Origin: Calliopum simillimum
Taxonomy: Eukaryota; Arthropoda; Insecta; Diptera; Lauxaniidae
Direction of reading: 5' to 3'
Assembly (NCBI GenBank): GCA_951812925.1
Contig: OX638370.1
Location: forward strand, 35,273,948 to 35,337,947
Length of the DNA stretch: 64,000 bases
The stretch's first letter is position 1, and each line of letters begins with the position of its first letter. The position numbers and the translations under genes are program-made. Of the stretch, positions 11,493-21,500 are shown one piece after another. The notes under the pieces were generated by a model, which had not been told where the DNA came from, did not search any database, and was given only the letters and a program-made list of their open reading frames with translations.

Positions 11493-12866
11493 TCCTCAAA
11501 GGGTAAATTACCTTTACTTGAATGGATGTTAACTCGGAAAGTAAAAATAGATTGGAAATATTACAAGGAAAAATTAAAAAAGGAAGATTATGGCTATAGA
11601 AATACGTGATGTAATTATTTTCATCATGTACGAAAAAAAATATCGAATTCTAGGCCCAAAACTCCTCAAAAATTATAAGGTGTAGCTTGGTCGTTTTGAT
11701 TCACTTTGCAAAAATTGATCCAAATGAACTTCAAAAAATTATTAAAAGACGTAGTATTAAAAGCGCTGTTATATTGAAAACGAAACAAAATTTAATCGGA
11801 TTGAATTTGTTATTCTCAGTCTCAAAGAATAAATTTGTATATTTAGTTGTACAAAAAACGCTACATTACAAAAACACTAAAAGAACATATTTGAAATTCT
11901 AATAGTCTAAACAGATCACAAAAATCGAATGTGCATGACAACTCATACGCAATTGTTTTGATGAAATTATCTACTGAAAATGATAACCTATAACTTCGGA
12001 AAGAATAAAAATTGAAATTGAAATTGAAAGTCATTTTAAATTTGTTTATTCGTTAAAGTATTTTGAGAGGCGCGAATAGTTGAAGTGACTTCTGTGTATC
12101 GCACTCATGGGGTTAAATTGGTTCTTTAACTTTTAGCTATCATTTAGCTCTGACATCAAACAAGAAACAGCGTGAAGTAACATAACAATATTTATTAAAC
12201 TCACTCGAAGAGTTGAAAAATAATTACAGGCAATCCAATGCTATAGAAGCCATAGAAATTGGTCATCAATTAAAAAAATATAAATAATTTGATTTTAACG
12301 ATAGTACAAAGTACAGATAATAGTTAAAATCGTACAAATGTAAGCAGACAATTGTACGAGTAATGATCTATTTTTATTATTCTATGGCTTCCCTAAATAT
12401 AAAAAAACGTGATTTTGTATGTCCTTTGGAGCTTTCAAGACAAGCAGATAAAACAAACTTTTGCATTATTCTTAACACATTCAATATTTGCGAATGGCTC
12501 AAAAATGGACTGTGGGGTAGTTGCGGGTGTTTTTTCGTCATACGCAGTCATTAATCATTCGTCTACCTAACAACGCCATAGTTTTTCAGGGCGAGGACTT
12601 AGAGAGGCATGTCGACTAATATATAAATGTCCATTAGCCTCGTAAAGCTCCGGATGGCTGTACCACTGATAGATAGAAGATAGCGCTGCAATATAGCGAT
12701 ACCTTTTTCATCCCTCACCATCAAGCCAAAGCTGGTAAAAGAAGACTATGGAACTTGGCCTAACCTCAGTGTCCGAAATTTCTACAATGAGTTTTAAAGG
12801 GAACTTGGAGTAAAGGTAGGCTGACACCATTTTCTAGATGGTCCAATCCGGGACAGGAAAAAATTA
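11493..12866. other. No feature recognised
   Basis: AT-rich sequence with short frames only. 12555-12860 is less AT-rich and could be old transposon DNA, but no family was recognised. Confidence 0.5.
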
Positions 12867-12975
12867 TTTTGACAGATGGAGCAAAAGTAATAGTCCATAA
12901 TATATGGTCTATAATCTGGTCTTTGGTCCATAATCTATGGCCTGTGATCTTAACTTTATGGTCTATCTATCCTTT
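12867..12975. repeat. TGGTCCATAATCTATGG minisatellite, block 1
   Basis: Repeated TGGTC(C/T)ATAAT and CTATGGTCTAT words, the same repeat as at 16130-16400 and 16764-16860. Confidence 0.7.
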
Positions 12976-13129
12976 TTTTTGCGGGATACTCCTTATTTTC
13001 AGCTCCCAAAAACCTATCCCGTGTAAACTTTCTGAATCCTTTTTTTTTGCTTTAAGTCCTGTTTTTATGTTTTCGAATTTTTCGAAATAAAGAACGTAAA
13101 AATGAAGCATATGTCGACACACAACATTC

Positions 13130-13580
13130 GCAAAAATATCGATACATCCAACGCAAAAGTTTGTAACTCAAGTTGCCAACTTTTTACGGGACAATGATTC
13201 TCGAAATCTGCGCATTAGACTCCATCTTGTGTCAAATTTTGGTACCTCTAGCTTGAAATTTGAAGGGCTGGGAGCAATTTTTGAAGTTACAACCGAAGTA
13301 TATTTTACTGAGGTCTCCATGCAAAAACTTGGCAACTTAAGTTGATAACTTATGCACGGGACAAAAATGACAAATTGCGTTGGTAACTTAACTTACAAAG
13401 TTATAAATCAATTTTTCTTTAAAAAACAGTGGTTGTAAGTCCTACATACCAACGTAATGTCCGTAAAATATTTTTAGTGCTAGTTGGCAAGTTAAGTTAC
13501 CAACTTTCTTCATGGAACTAAAAGAGAACGTTAGTTGGTAACTCATATGTATTCATTTTATCCAAATTATAAGTTGAAAT
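13130..13580. repeat. Interspersed CAACTTAAGTTG-type palindromic motif
   Basis: Near-palindromic words such as CAAGTTGCCAACTT, TTGGCAACTTAAGTTGATAA, TTGGTAACTTAACTTACAAA and TTGGCAAGTTAAGTTACCAA recur every 60-180 bp on a background without other structure. Function unknown. Confidence 0.6.
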
Positions 13581-14044
13581 TGTTAATATCTCTGTAAATC
13601 AATGTGGAATAGTGGCAACGATTTAATTGTCGAAAAACCTTTATTTTGTCTAAAGATTTCAAAAGTATTTATTCACTTTTTGTTTTTGGTTTTCTTGTTT
13701 TAACAAAAACAATACAAAAGGGATCATAGCTAAAAACTATTATTTTCGAGTTACCAACGTTTACGTTGGACATATCGATATATAATCTCCAAAATTTTCA
13801 CCACACACTTATTTAAGGTTGACGGTGCACAAAGTGGAGAGAAGACAACGTTTCTATTCCGAATCACTGGACAGAAATATTCATCATCTGCATGCTGAAA
13901 GCTGTGAATACGCCGAAAAAACCAATTTGGTCTAGTATATTTTGTGTTTACCAAGGACTTCTGCTCCAGATGAAAGGGTGTTTTCTGACGTTAATAATAC
14001 ACGGATGAAAAGTCTCAATTAAAAGCCAACACATTGAAGGCTGT
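13581..14044. other. No feature recognised
   Basis: Contains a 67-residue - strand frame (13751-13954) of ordinary composition with no recognised motif; I do not call it a gene. Confidence 0.45.
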
Positions 14045-15557
14045 GATCATCTCATTTTTTTCGAAATTTGCAGTTGGGTTCTCTGATTTTTATAAAAATT
14101 CACAGAGATGTTCTAAGTGCTTAGCATGGAGACCTCTCATTATTAGTTTTGCGAAAAAAAAAAATTTTTTCCAAGTTATGAGCATGGAACTTCAGAGTGT
14201 CCAAGTGGTGTTTTTGCGAAAAATCGATGCAATTTTTTTTTCTAAGTCCCGCCATTTTGTCAAAAATAAATTTTTTAAATTTTTGTTTTCGGATTCTTGT
14301 AGCATTTTAAACGTTAATTTATTTTTCATTTTTAAATTTGGAAAGTTTTGAAAATTTACAAAATGGCGGCCATTTTTTGAAAAATCTTAAAAGTTGATTA
14401 TCTCAAAATAATATTCTTTTTATTTTTTTATTTTTTTTTTACAAAAAGGTGAATGAAATACAAACATTTTGTAGAAGACTTGTTTTGCGCTAAATGGCTG
14501 CGAGAGCCACAGGAACATTTTTTCTAAAAAGTCACGTGACAATTTTTTTAACTTTGTTTTATGCTTTCATTTACACCCACTAGGTGGCCAAAAAAAATTT
14601 CAAAGCACAAGGATATAACTTCCATTGCTTAGAAAATAGAAGCTATACCAAAAAAACCAATATTTCCTATATGAATCATAAAAATAAGAATTGACGAAAT
14701 GACGGCCATGTTTTGAAAAATCTTAAAAATCAATTTTCCGAAAGAAAAAAAAATTTTTTTTTTCTTAAAAGTTTTTTTAATGAAATCTTTTGAAAGGTTT
14801 TGATGAACATTCGTTTTTCAAAACACTTTAGTAAAAAAAAAAAAATAAAAAAATTTTTTTTTGGAAAATTGATTTTTAAGATTTTTCAAAACATGGCCGT
14901 CATTTCGTCAATACTTATTTTTATGATTCATATAGGAAATATTGGTTTTTTTGGTATAGCTTCTATTTTCTAAGTAATGGAAGTTATATCCTCGTACTTT
15001 GAAATTTTTTTTTGGCCACCTAGTGGGTGTAAATGAAAGCACAAAACAAAGTTAAAAAAATTGTCACGTGACTTTTTAGAAAAAAAGTTCCTGTGGCTCC
15101 CGCAGCCATTTAGCGCAAAACAAGTCTTCTATAAAATGTTTGTATTTCATTCACCTTTTTGTAAAAAAAAAATAAAAAAATAAAAAGAATATTATTTTGA
15201 GATAGTCAACTTTTAAGATTATTCAAAAAATGGCCGCCGTTTTGTAAATTTTCAAAATTTTCCGAATTCAAAAATGGAAAATCAATTAACGTTTAAAATG
15301 CTACAAGAATCCGAAAACAAAAATTTAAAAAATTTATTTTTGACAAAATGGCGGGACTTAGAAAAAAAAATTGCATCGACTTTTCGCAAAAACACCACTT
15401 GGACACTCTGAAGTTCCGTGCTCATAACTTGGAAAAAATTTTTTTTTTCGCAAAAGTAATAATGAGAGGTCTCCATGCTAAGCACTTAGAACATCTCTGT
15501 GAATTTTTATAAAAATCAGAGAACCCAACTGCAAATTTCGAAAAAAGTGAGATGATC
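14045..15557. mobile_element. 1.5-kb foldback element (near-perfect palindrome)
   Basis: The left arm starts GATCATCTCA (14045); the right arm ends TGAGATGATC (15557). Arms of about 740 bp match in reverse throughout: GTTCTAAGTGCTTAGCATGG at 14109 recurs as CCATGCTAAGCACTTAGAAC at 15473. The centre is an A/T-rich stretch around 14770-14830. Arms differ by only scattered bases. The same frames seen on both strands are products of the symmetry. Confidence 0.9.
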
Positions 15558-15689
15558 CTGAAAGCCTGAAAGCGATTCTCATGGTGAAATGCAATTTGAC
15601 ATATTCTTGCATAGAGTTCTACCATTTTTTGAAAACACAGCCAAAATCACTCCATAAAATTTTCAAAAAAGGGAAATATCTCGCTAAAA

Positions 15690-15975
15690 GTGACGCCTAT
15701 ACTACAACAAACAAAAATCAATAATCACTTTCGATGTGTTTTGCGATGCTGAACGCGAATCCAAACTCAGAATTGCTTTATCGTATAAAGTTTTTGAGAT
15801 ATTCTAACTTAAAAATCAAAAAAAAAAAAAAAAAATGGTTTTTTGCCATTTTTATTCGAGGCGTCACGATCGAAAATTTTTTTATACATCATTTGAATCA
15901 TAAGAAAACAGAATCTGGAAAAAATTTGATGTGCTCCGACTTTCGATTTTAAACGAGTTCAGGCACGGCGTAGAC
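15690..15975. repeat. Foldback-associated repeat, shared with 21112-21440
   Basis: 15725-15850 is the reverse complement of 21112-21225 (TGTGTTTTGCGATGC versus GCATCGCAAAACACA), whereas 15857-15970 matches 21322-21440 in the same direction (TACATCATTTGAA, AATTTGATGTGCT). One segment is inverted between copies. Confidence 0.7.
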
Positions 15976-16129
15976 GTTGACGACGAAGTTGTTGGTTGAT
16001 TAAGCCAACATTTTTTTTATTTTCGCTATCCTTTTCTTATCCTTTTTTTTTTTTCATTTCGATATTCCGGAAAACTACCAAATTTAACGGGATTTTCCTT
16101 TTTTTAGAGAAAAAATCGATGGCATTCTT

Positions 16130-16400
16130 ATCTATGTATGGTCCAAAATTTATGATTTGTCTTCTGTAGTCTATGGTCCATAAACAATAGTCTATGATCT
16201 CCTTAATAGTCTAAAATCTATGACCTAAGTATGATCTGTTCTTTATGGTCTATGGTCCATAATATATAATATATGATCTGTCCTTCATGATCTATGCTCC
16301 ATAATCTATTGTCTATATGGTCTCTGATCCGTCCTTTATGATCTATGTTCCATGATATATGGTCTATGATATGCCCTTTATAGTCTATAAAAAAAAAACT
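16130..16400. repeat. Minisatellite of about 42-50 bp units, block 2
   Basis: Units run GATCTGTCCTTTATGGTCTA then TGGTCCATAATCTAT. Unit starts near 16231, 16278, 16328 and 16371. Because a 42-bp unit equals 14 codons, the - strand shows a periodic frame with IDHKG repeats, which I regard as non-coding. Confidence 0.75.
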
Positions 16401-16596
16401 ACAGCTAGACATCTACATTTTTTGATGTTTTGAGTTAACATTAAGAAAAAACGTCTCTATGTCCCAGTTAGTCCAATTTTATTTTAAGAATCAAAAGCAA
16501 AAAACTTTAAAATCCCGTACAAAAATGAATTTCAAAAAACTTAAACGCTATTTTCTCAAAACTTGAAAAATGTAGTTGTAGTTCTAACTCGACGAT
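16397..16596. mobile_element. Deletion derivative of the Sola-like element
   Basis: The left part ACTACAGCTAGACATCTACA with TTTTTTGATGTTTTGAGTTA equals the terminal region of the 31094-33891 element; the right end AAAATGTAGTTGTAGTTCTA then ACTCGACGA equals its other terminus. The inside is only about 120 bp. The extreme left end (CGTCGGGTT) is missing. Confidence 0.7.
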
Positions 16597-16606
16597 ACGG
16601 TCTATG

Positions 16607-16763
16607 CAGTGGCGGATCCAAGGGGGGCCGGTCGGCCCCACCTCTCAAACCAAGTGATTACATTTTTTTTTTAAATCATATGTAGAGATTTTAAAAACAT
16701 TCCGTTTTATCTAGAAATGTAGTCAATCGGTACCCCCTCTTGACAATGATGGATCCACCACTG
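16607..16763. mobile_element. 157-bp hAT-type MITE with 8-bp TSD
   Basis: Ends CAGTGGCGGATCCA and TGGATCCACCACTG are inverted repeats typical of hAT elements. GGTCTATG flanks both sides (16599-16606 and 16764-16771), the 8-bp duplication expected of hAT. It sits inside the minisatellite. No frame. Confidence 0.92.
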
Positions 16764-16860
16764 GGTCTATGGTCCATTACCTTGGTCTATGATCTATTTT
16801 TAATGGAAAATGGTCCATAATCTATGTTCTATGATTTATCCTTTATGGTCTACTAGCATT
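16764..16860. repeat. Minisatellite, block 3
   Basis: GGTCTATGGTCCATTACC and TGGTCCATAATCTATG continue the repeat interrupted by the two small elements to the left. Confidence 0.65.
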
Positions 16861-17559
16861 TCCCGGTGTGCATTGCTTCACCTTCTCTTGCATGTTCGTT
16901 AAATATTTTCAGATATGACTTAATTTTTTTATGGAGCGAGATACCGCCTATTTGTGCTAATGAATTTCACACATGTGCCAAATTTCAATATCTTTTCAGT
17001 GATATTATGAATTAATTCTTACGGCCTTTGACCTGGCTACTATAATACTAAGATATTGTGAACATTTCATTTAAAGCGGCCAGTTAGTTTCCGAGTCCAT
17101 TGCAAACGATCAAACAAACAAAATCTCATTTTTATATAGTAGATAGATGGTCCATAAACTAAAATTTTTGTAGAATAAAATAGAAAAATTATTCAATACA
17201 TTATTCGTCGATATTAAATCCGGGACAAATTTACACGAAAATCTGGGACATTTCCGGGACGTTTTTAAATCCGCGATGAGAGTGCAAAGTCCAGGTCTGT
17301 CCCGCAAAATTCGGGACGTTTGGTCACCCTTCCTTAAGTGATATTAATAGGGTTCCCCTGAAGGTCACTGTCACCACGGTCGAGATGGACATAAACTGGT
17401 TCCTCTAGAGATTTTTTTTCAAGGAACAAGCCCTTAACTGTTGTATAATAAAAGATGAAAAATTCTTTAAAATATATTCGATGAAATCGAGCCGATACTA
17501 AAATATGCAATCCAATCAAGAAATAAAATGAAAACATAAAAATCTACTGTAGCTTTAAA
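16861..17559. other. No gene; one GGGAC-rich remnant
   Basis: 17218-17330 has repeated CGGGAC words ending CGGGACGTTTGGTCACCC, probably the end of an old transposon. The rest shows nothing. Confidence 0.45.
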
Positions 17560-18224
17560 ATCCGATACTTACCAGAATTAATCTCGAATGCCATCATAAA
17601 ACGCCATATCGTCGTGATTGCAGCGAGAAACACGTTTTACTACGTCACATTTGATTTTCATTTCGAAAAGAACACCCTCCAAAGAACCAACCACACAGCA
17701 TTCGAAAAGACATCACTGAGTCGAGCTTAAAAAGCTCAACAACTAACGCATCCAACCAACTTAGAAGAGCGAGAGTGAATTTCGCGAAAAAAAAAACCGT
17801 AAATTCACGCTACAGAGCATAAAAGTCACAGAGTAAAGAGAAACTTGTAAGCTTTGTTTGAGAAGAGCGCATTTTAAGCTTTTTATTCTTTCGATTCACT
17901 CGCTTTGTATTATTTTTTCTCTTGTACAGCATTTGAAAATCAGTTCTTATCTACATTTCATTTAGTAAGGATGCTTGGGAGCTTTACAACGAATTAATTA
18001 AAAAAGTTTAAAGATTTAATTTCAAACTTTGATTTGTGCTCTAAAGTGTTTTTTTTTTTTAGTGGCTTAGTTTTTTATTTGAAAAACTAATTTTAAAAGT
18101 GCATTTATAAACCAACCAGTAACTTGCCACATTAAATAAGAATTTTAAAGAAAAAGTTTTTATTTTATTTTTTTTGATTTTTTGATTTTTTTAAAAAAAT
18201 CCATTTCACACCAAAAGTGTTAAA
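17560..18224 (+). promoter_or_regulatory. Pu: Pu 5' flank and probable 5' UTR
   Basis: This stretch is less repetitive than the DNA to its left and leads into the Pu start codon. A TATA-like CATAAAAG lies near 17818-17825 and an Inr-like TCAGTT near 17940, but no single core promoter can be assigned by eye. The final 200 bp are T- and A-rich, as in fly leaders. The transcription start is not determined. Confidence 0.4.
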
Positions 18225-18570
18225 ATGAGTTTTACTCGACAATTATCTGAAATGAGTGCTAGCGAATTAAACGAAGCCATTGACGATACGAATTTCCCAC
18301 AGGCGCACGTCCTTTCGCGTGGTCGCAACAATAGCATCTGCTCAACAAGTAGCACATCGGGCACTTTACCATATCTGGACAAGACAGCACCACAAATCGA
18401 TGATGGTGTTGTTACAGGTGTGGCGGCGGGTGTGGATGCAGCAATAATTGCGCCAGTTATAACAGCAATAAATCGTCCAAAATTGGTGTTAAAAACAAAT
18501 GGCGTTATACCTGAAAATGATGCCATAAATCAAACAACACCAATGACACCAAGAACTTCAACAACACCAG
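18225..18570 (+). CDS. Pu: Pu coding exon 1 (isoform A-type N-terminus)
   Basis: The ATG lies in an AAAATG context typical of fly starts, and the first residues ([16 protein letters not shown]) match the Drosophila isoform A start as I recall it. It encodes 115 codons plus one base and ends in a conserved TPRTSTTPG segment at the donor CCAG|GTACAC. The frame stays open past the donor to 18653, but that read-through peptide departs from the family. The exon is a low-complexity, probably disordered regulatory extension; the fly domain contains a repeated xSTTPxTP-like Ser/Thr-Pro stretch. Confidence 0.95.
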
Positions 18571-21500
18571 GTACACTAACTACATGCATGCGTTTAGTAG
18601 CAAATAAAGTTGCATTTAAAGTAGGATTTTGCAAATCAAATTCAGGATATTAAATCAGATTATATTGAAGCAATTAACCATGGTCTATGAGGCCTATTGT
18701 GATAAGCTTAATAAGACTTTTAAGAGTCGAATGTCATTTAAAAATATTTCTACTATTTGCTCTTCTTCACTACAGAATCTATAAGGATCATCCTTAACAT
18801 TAGAGCGAAATTTTTTTACTGTGTCCTTCTCAGTTAAACTTAAGTTACTTTTTTTGCCTTTCTATGGTCCGGGGCTTCATCCTAGGCACATCAAACTTTA
18901 CTGCCCAATCAAATTCATAAATTTTGCCTCAAAACGAAATTGGTCGGTCCATCAAATATGTTTTTGAGATGCTAGAATAGTTAGCAGTTGAAGACACTTC
19001 GAAATCAGTTTCAAAGTAATTTTAAGGCTATGTTTATGATCGAGCGTATTCGCGTCGCGCGATGAGTTGTGAATCGCTACTTGCGACAAGTTATACGAGT
19101 TCATATGGAAGTGTTAATGATACAGCGATTTAACGAAAAGCGATTTCGAGCAAATCCAAGCGATTTATAGCGACGACAACTTACAACCAAATATTTTTGA
19201 AACAGAGTAGCGATACGCTCAAGTTTTATTTAAAATAACTATTTTTATTACATCTTTTGGGCATTATTCTAAGGTTTTAAGCATTTCTTGTCCCCTAGTA
19301 AAATTTTTCATCGAATATTTTTGTGGAACGCACTAACCTACTATAACTCAGTTTTTGGAAAAAGCGGTCAAAAAGACCCATGAAAACATGTTAAAATGGG
19401 TTAAATTGTTCTAAAAAATTGTTCCTTGCGTGATTTCATGATAAGCTTGGAACAAAAAGTTTTATGTAAAATTAAGTTTTAGAGTTTTACAGAAGGATGA
19501 AATTTCCAAAATACGCTTCTATGGGTCCTATTTTTTTCAATACATTGATTGAAGGCGAAAAATTTGATATATTACTGGACTTATTCCTAGCATTTTAGAG
19601 GTCGAAAAAATAAAAACCGGCATTAGGCAAATAAAACCCTTAACTTTTATAACTTTAAAGCAACAATTTTACATGATGGTATGTCGTGGGCTGTTCTTAG
19701 CTCATGGAATGGGGAAACTTAAACTTATCGGTGGCAATATGGATAGACATGAATATCAGTCCCATTTAACAAAAAAAATTTGCACCCAGTACTTAAAAAA
19801 TGGGTTTACCACAAGATGACTTCTTATTTTCAAAAGACAATGACCCTAAATACACATCCTGGGACACTTCTGTACAACACCAAAGAAATTAAAACACCAC
19901 CGCTATATTCTTTTTCGAATCCAATAGAAATTTGTTGGCCTTATATAGTGTAAAGGTCAGAAAATGCCATATTTTATCAAAAAAATGTTCTCAAACAAGT
20001 ACTGCAAGAAAAATGGGAAAAAACACCGACTGAAAATGTCGTAAAGGGATGGAATCCTCGCAAAAATGTTTATATAATGTCTCTTCAAATAATGGCTACC
20101 ATGGTTATTATTAAAAAAGCCTCTTTTACTTGATAAATAATCTCAAAATAAAATATTACTAAAAAGCAAAATACTTTTGTGACCTTATAAAAAAGATGAA
20201 TAAATCATTTCTTTGCTTTTTAGGGGATTAGAACGCATTATTTTAATTTTTTTATGAAGTGGTATCACAGTTAACGTTCCAATGACTCGAAGTTTATAAA
20301 AAAATATTACTTTTCCAAGAATGAAACGGCTAAAAATTGAGTATTAATTCGAATTTTTGAATATTTTTTGTATGCAAAATACATATGTGACTCACTGTAT
20401 ATAACTATGTAACATATCATTTATTCGTCAAATGTGGCTTAAATACTTGAAAGCTCCAATTTTTTCCTTTAAAACCTAATTTCAATTATATTTATATCTT
20501 CATGCTTCTAAGAGATATCGTAGACCGAAATATTGTCAAAACGGGTTTTTTGCACTTTTGTGTCTTTTAAGGTTAGGATATCTTTGAGGCATAAAAAGAT
20601 ATCAGCATAATTTAAATTAGGGTTTAAAAGCAAAGATTAGAACTTTAAAGTTGCTTACCAGACTTAACAAAATTAAAATTTCTTTCACATTTGAAACATG
20701 TTCAACGAACCGACTACTTCTAAATTCAGCCGTATGCCATACACGTAACAACACTCGGGGTGTCAAACAGCTGAATTTAGAAGTAGTCGGTTCGTTGAAC
20801 ATGTTTAAAATGTGAAAGAAATTTTAATTTCGTTAAATCTGGTAAGCAACTTTAAAGTCCTAATCTTTGCCTTTAAGACCTAATTTAAATTATGTTGATA
20901 TCTTTTTTTTGCTCAGAGATATCCTAACCTAAAAAGACACAAAAGTGCAAAAAACCCGTTTTGACAATATTTCGGTCTACGATATCTCTTAGAAGCATGA
21001 AGATATAAATATAATTTAAATTAGGTTTTAAAGGAAAAGATTGGAGCTTTCAAGTATTTAAGCCACATTTGACGAATAAATGATATGTTACATAGTTATA
21101 TAGCTTCAAAAAATGGCAAAAAACGACTTTTTTTGATCTTTAGGTTACAATATCTCATAAGCTATACACGATAGAGCAATTCTGAGGTTGGATTCGCGTT
21201 AAGCATCGCAAAACACATCGATTGTGATTATTTTAATTTTTGTTTAATGTAGTTAAAAAAATTTTTTTTTTCTTTTTGTATGGGAAAATGCCCCAATTGG
21301 AAAAGCGATTATCTCAAAATTTAGTCGAGGAGTCACGAGTGAAAATTTTTGTATACATCATTTGAACGATAAGTAAGCAGAATCTGGAAAAAAATTTGAT
21401 GTGCTACGACGTCCGATTTAGAACGGGTTAAGGCACACCGTGTATGGGAAAGCATTTTTTTTTTTTTAGTGCAAGCTTCTTATGCCCATAAATGATACTC

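Noticed and set aside
13751..13954. 67-residue - strand frame as a small gene
   Set aside because: No motif, no start or splice context of note, and single-frame length is expected by chance in 64 kb.
16218..16412. Repeat protein with IDHKG units
   Set aside because: The periodicity comes from a minisatellite whose unit happens to be about 42 bp; units vary in length and break the frame elsewhere.
18571..18653. Open frame continuing past Pu exon 1 to give a 142-residue protein
   Set aside because: The residues after TSTTPG do not fit the family, whereas splicing at 18570 to 22999 restores HENCTFHHD in phase.
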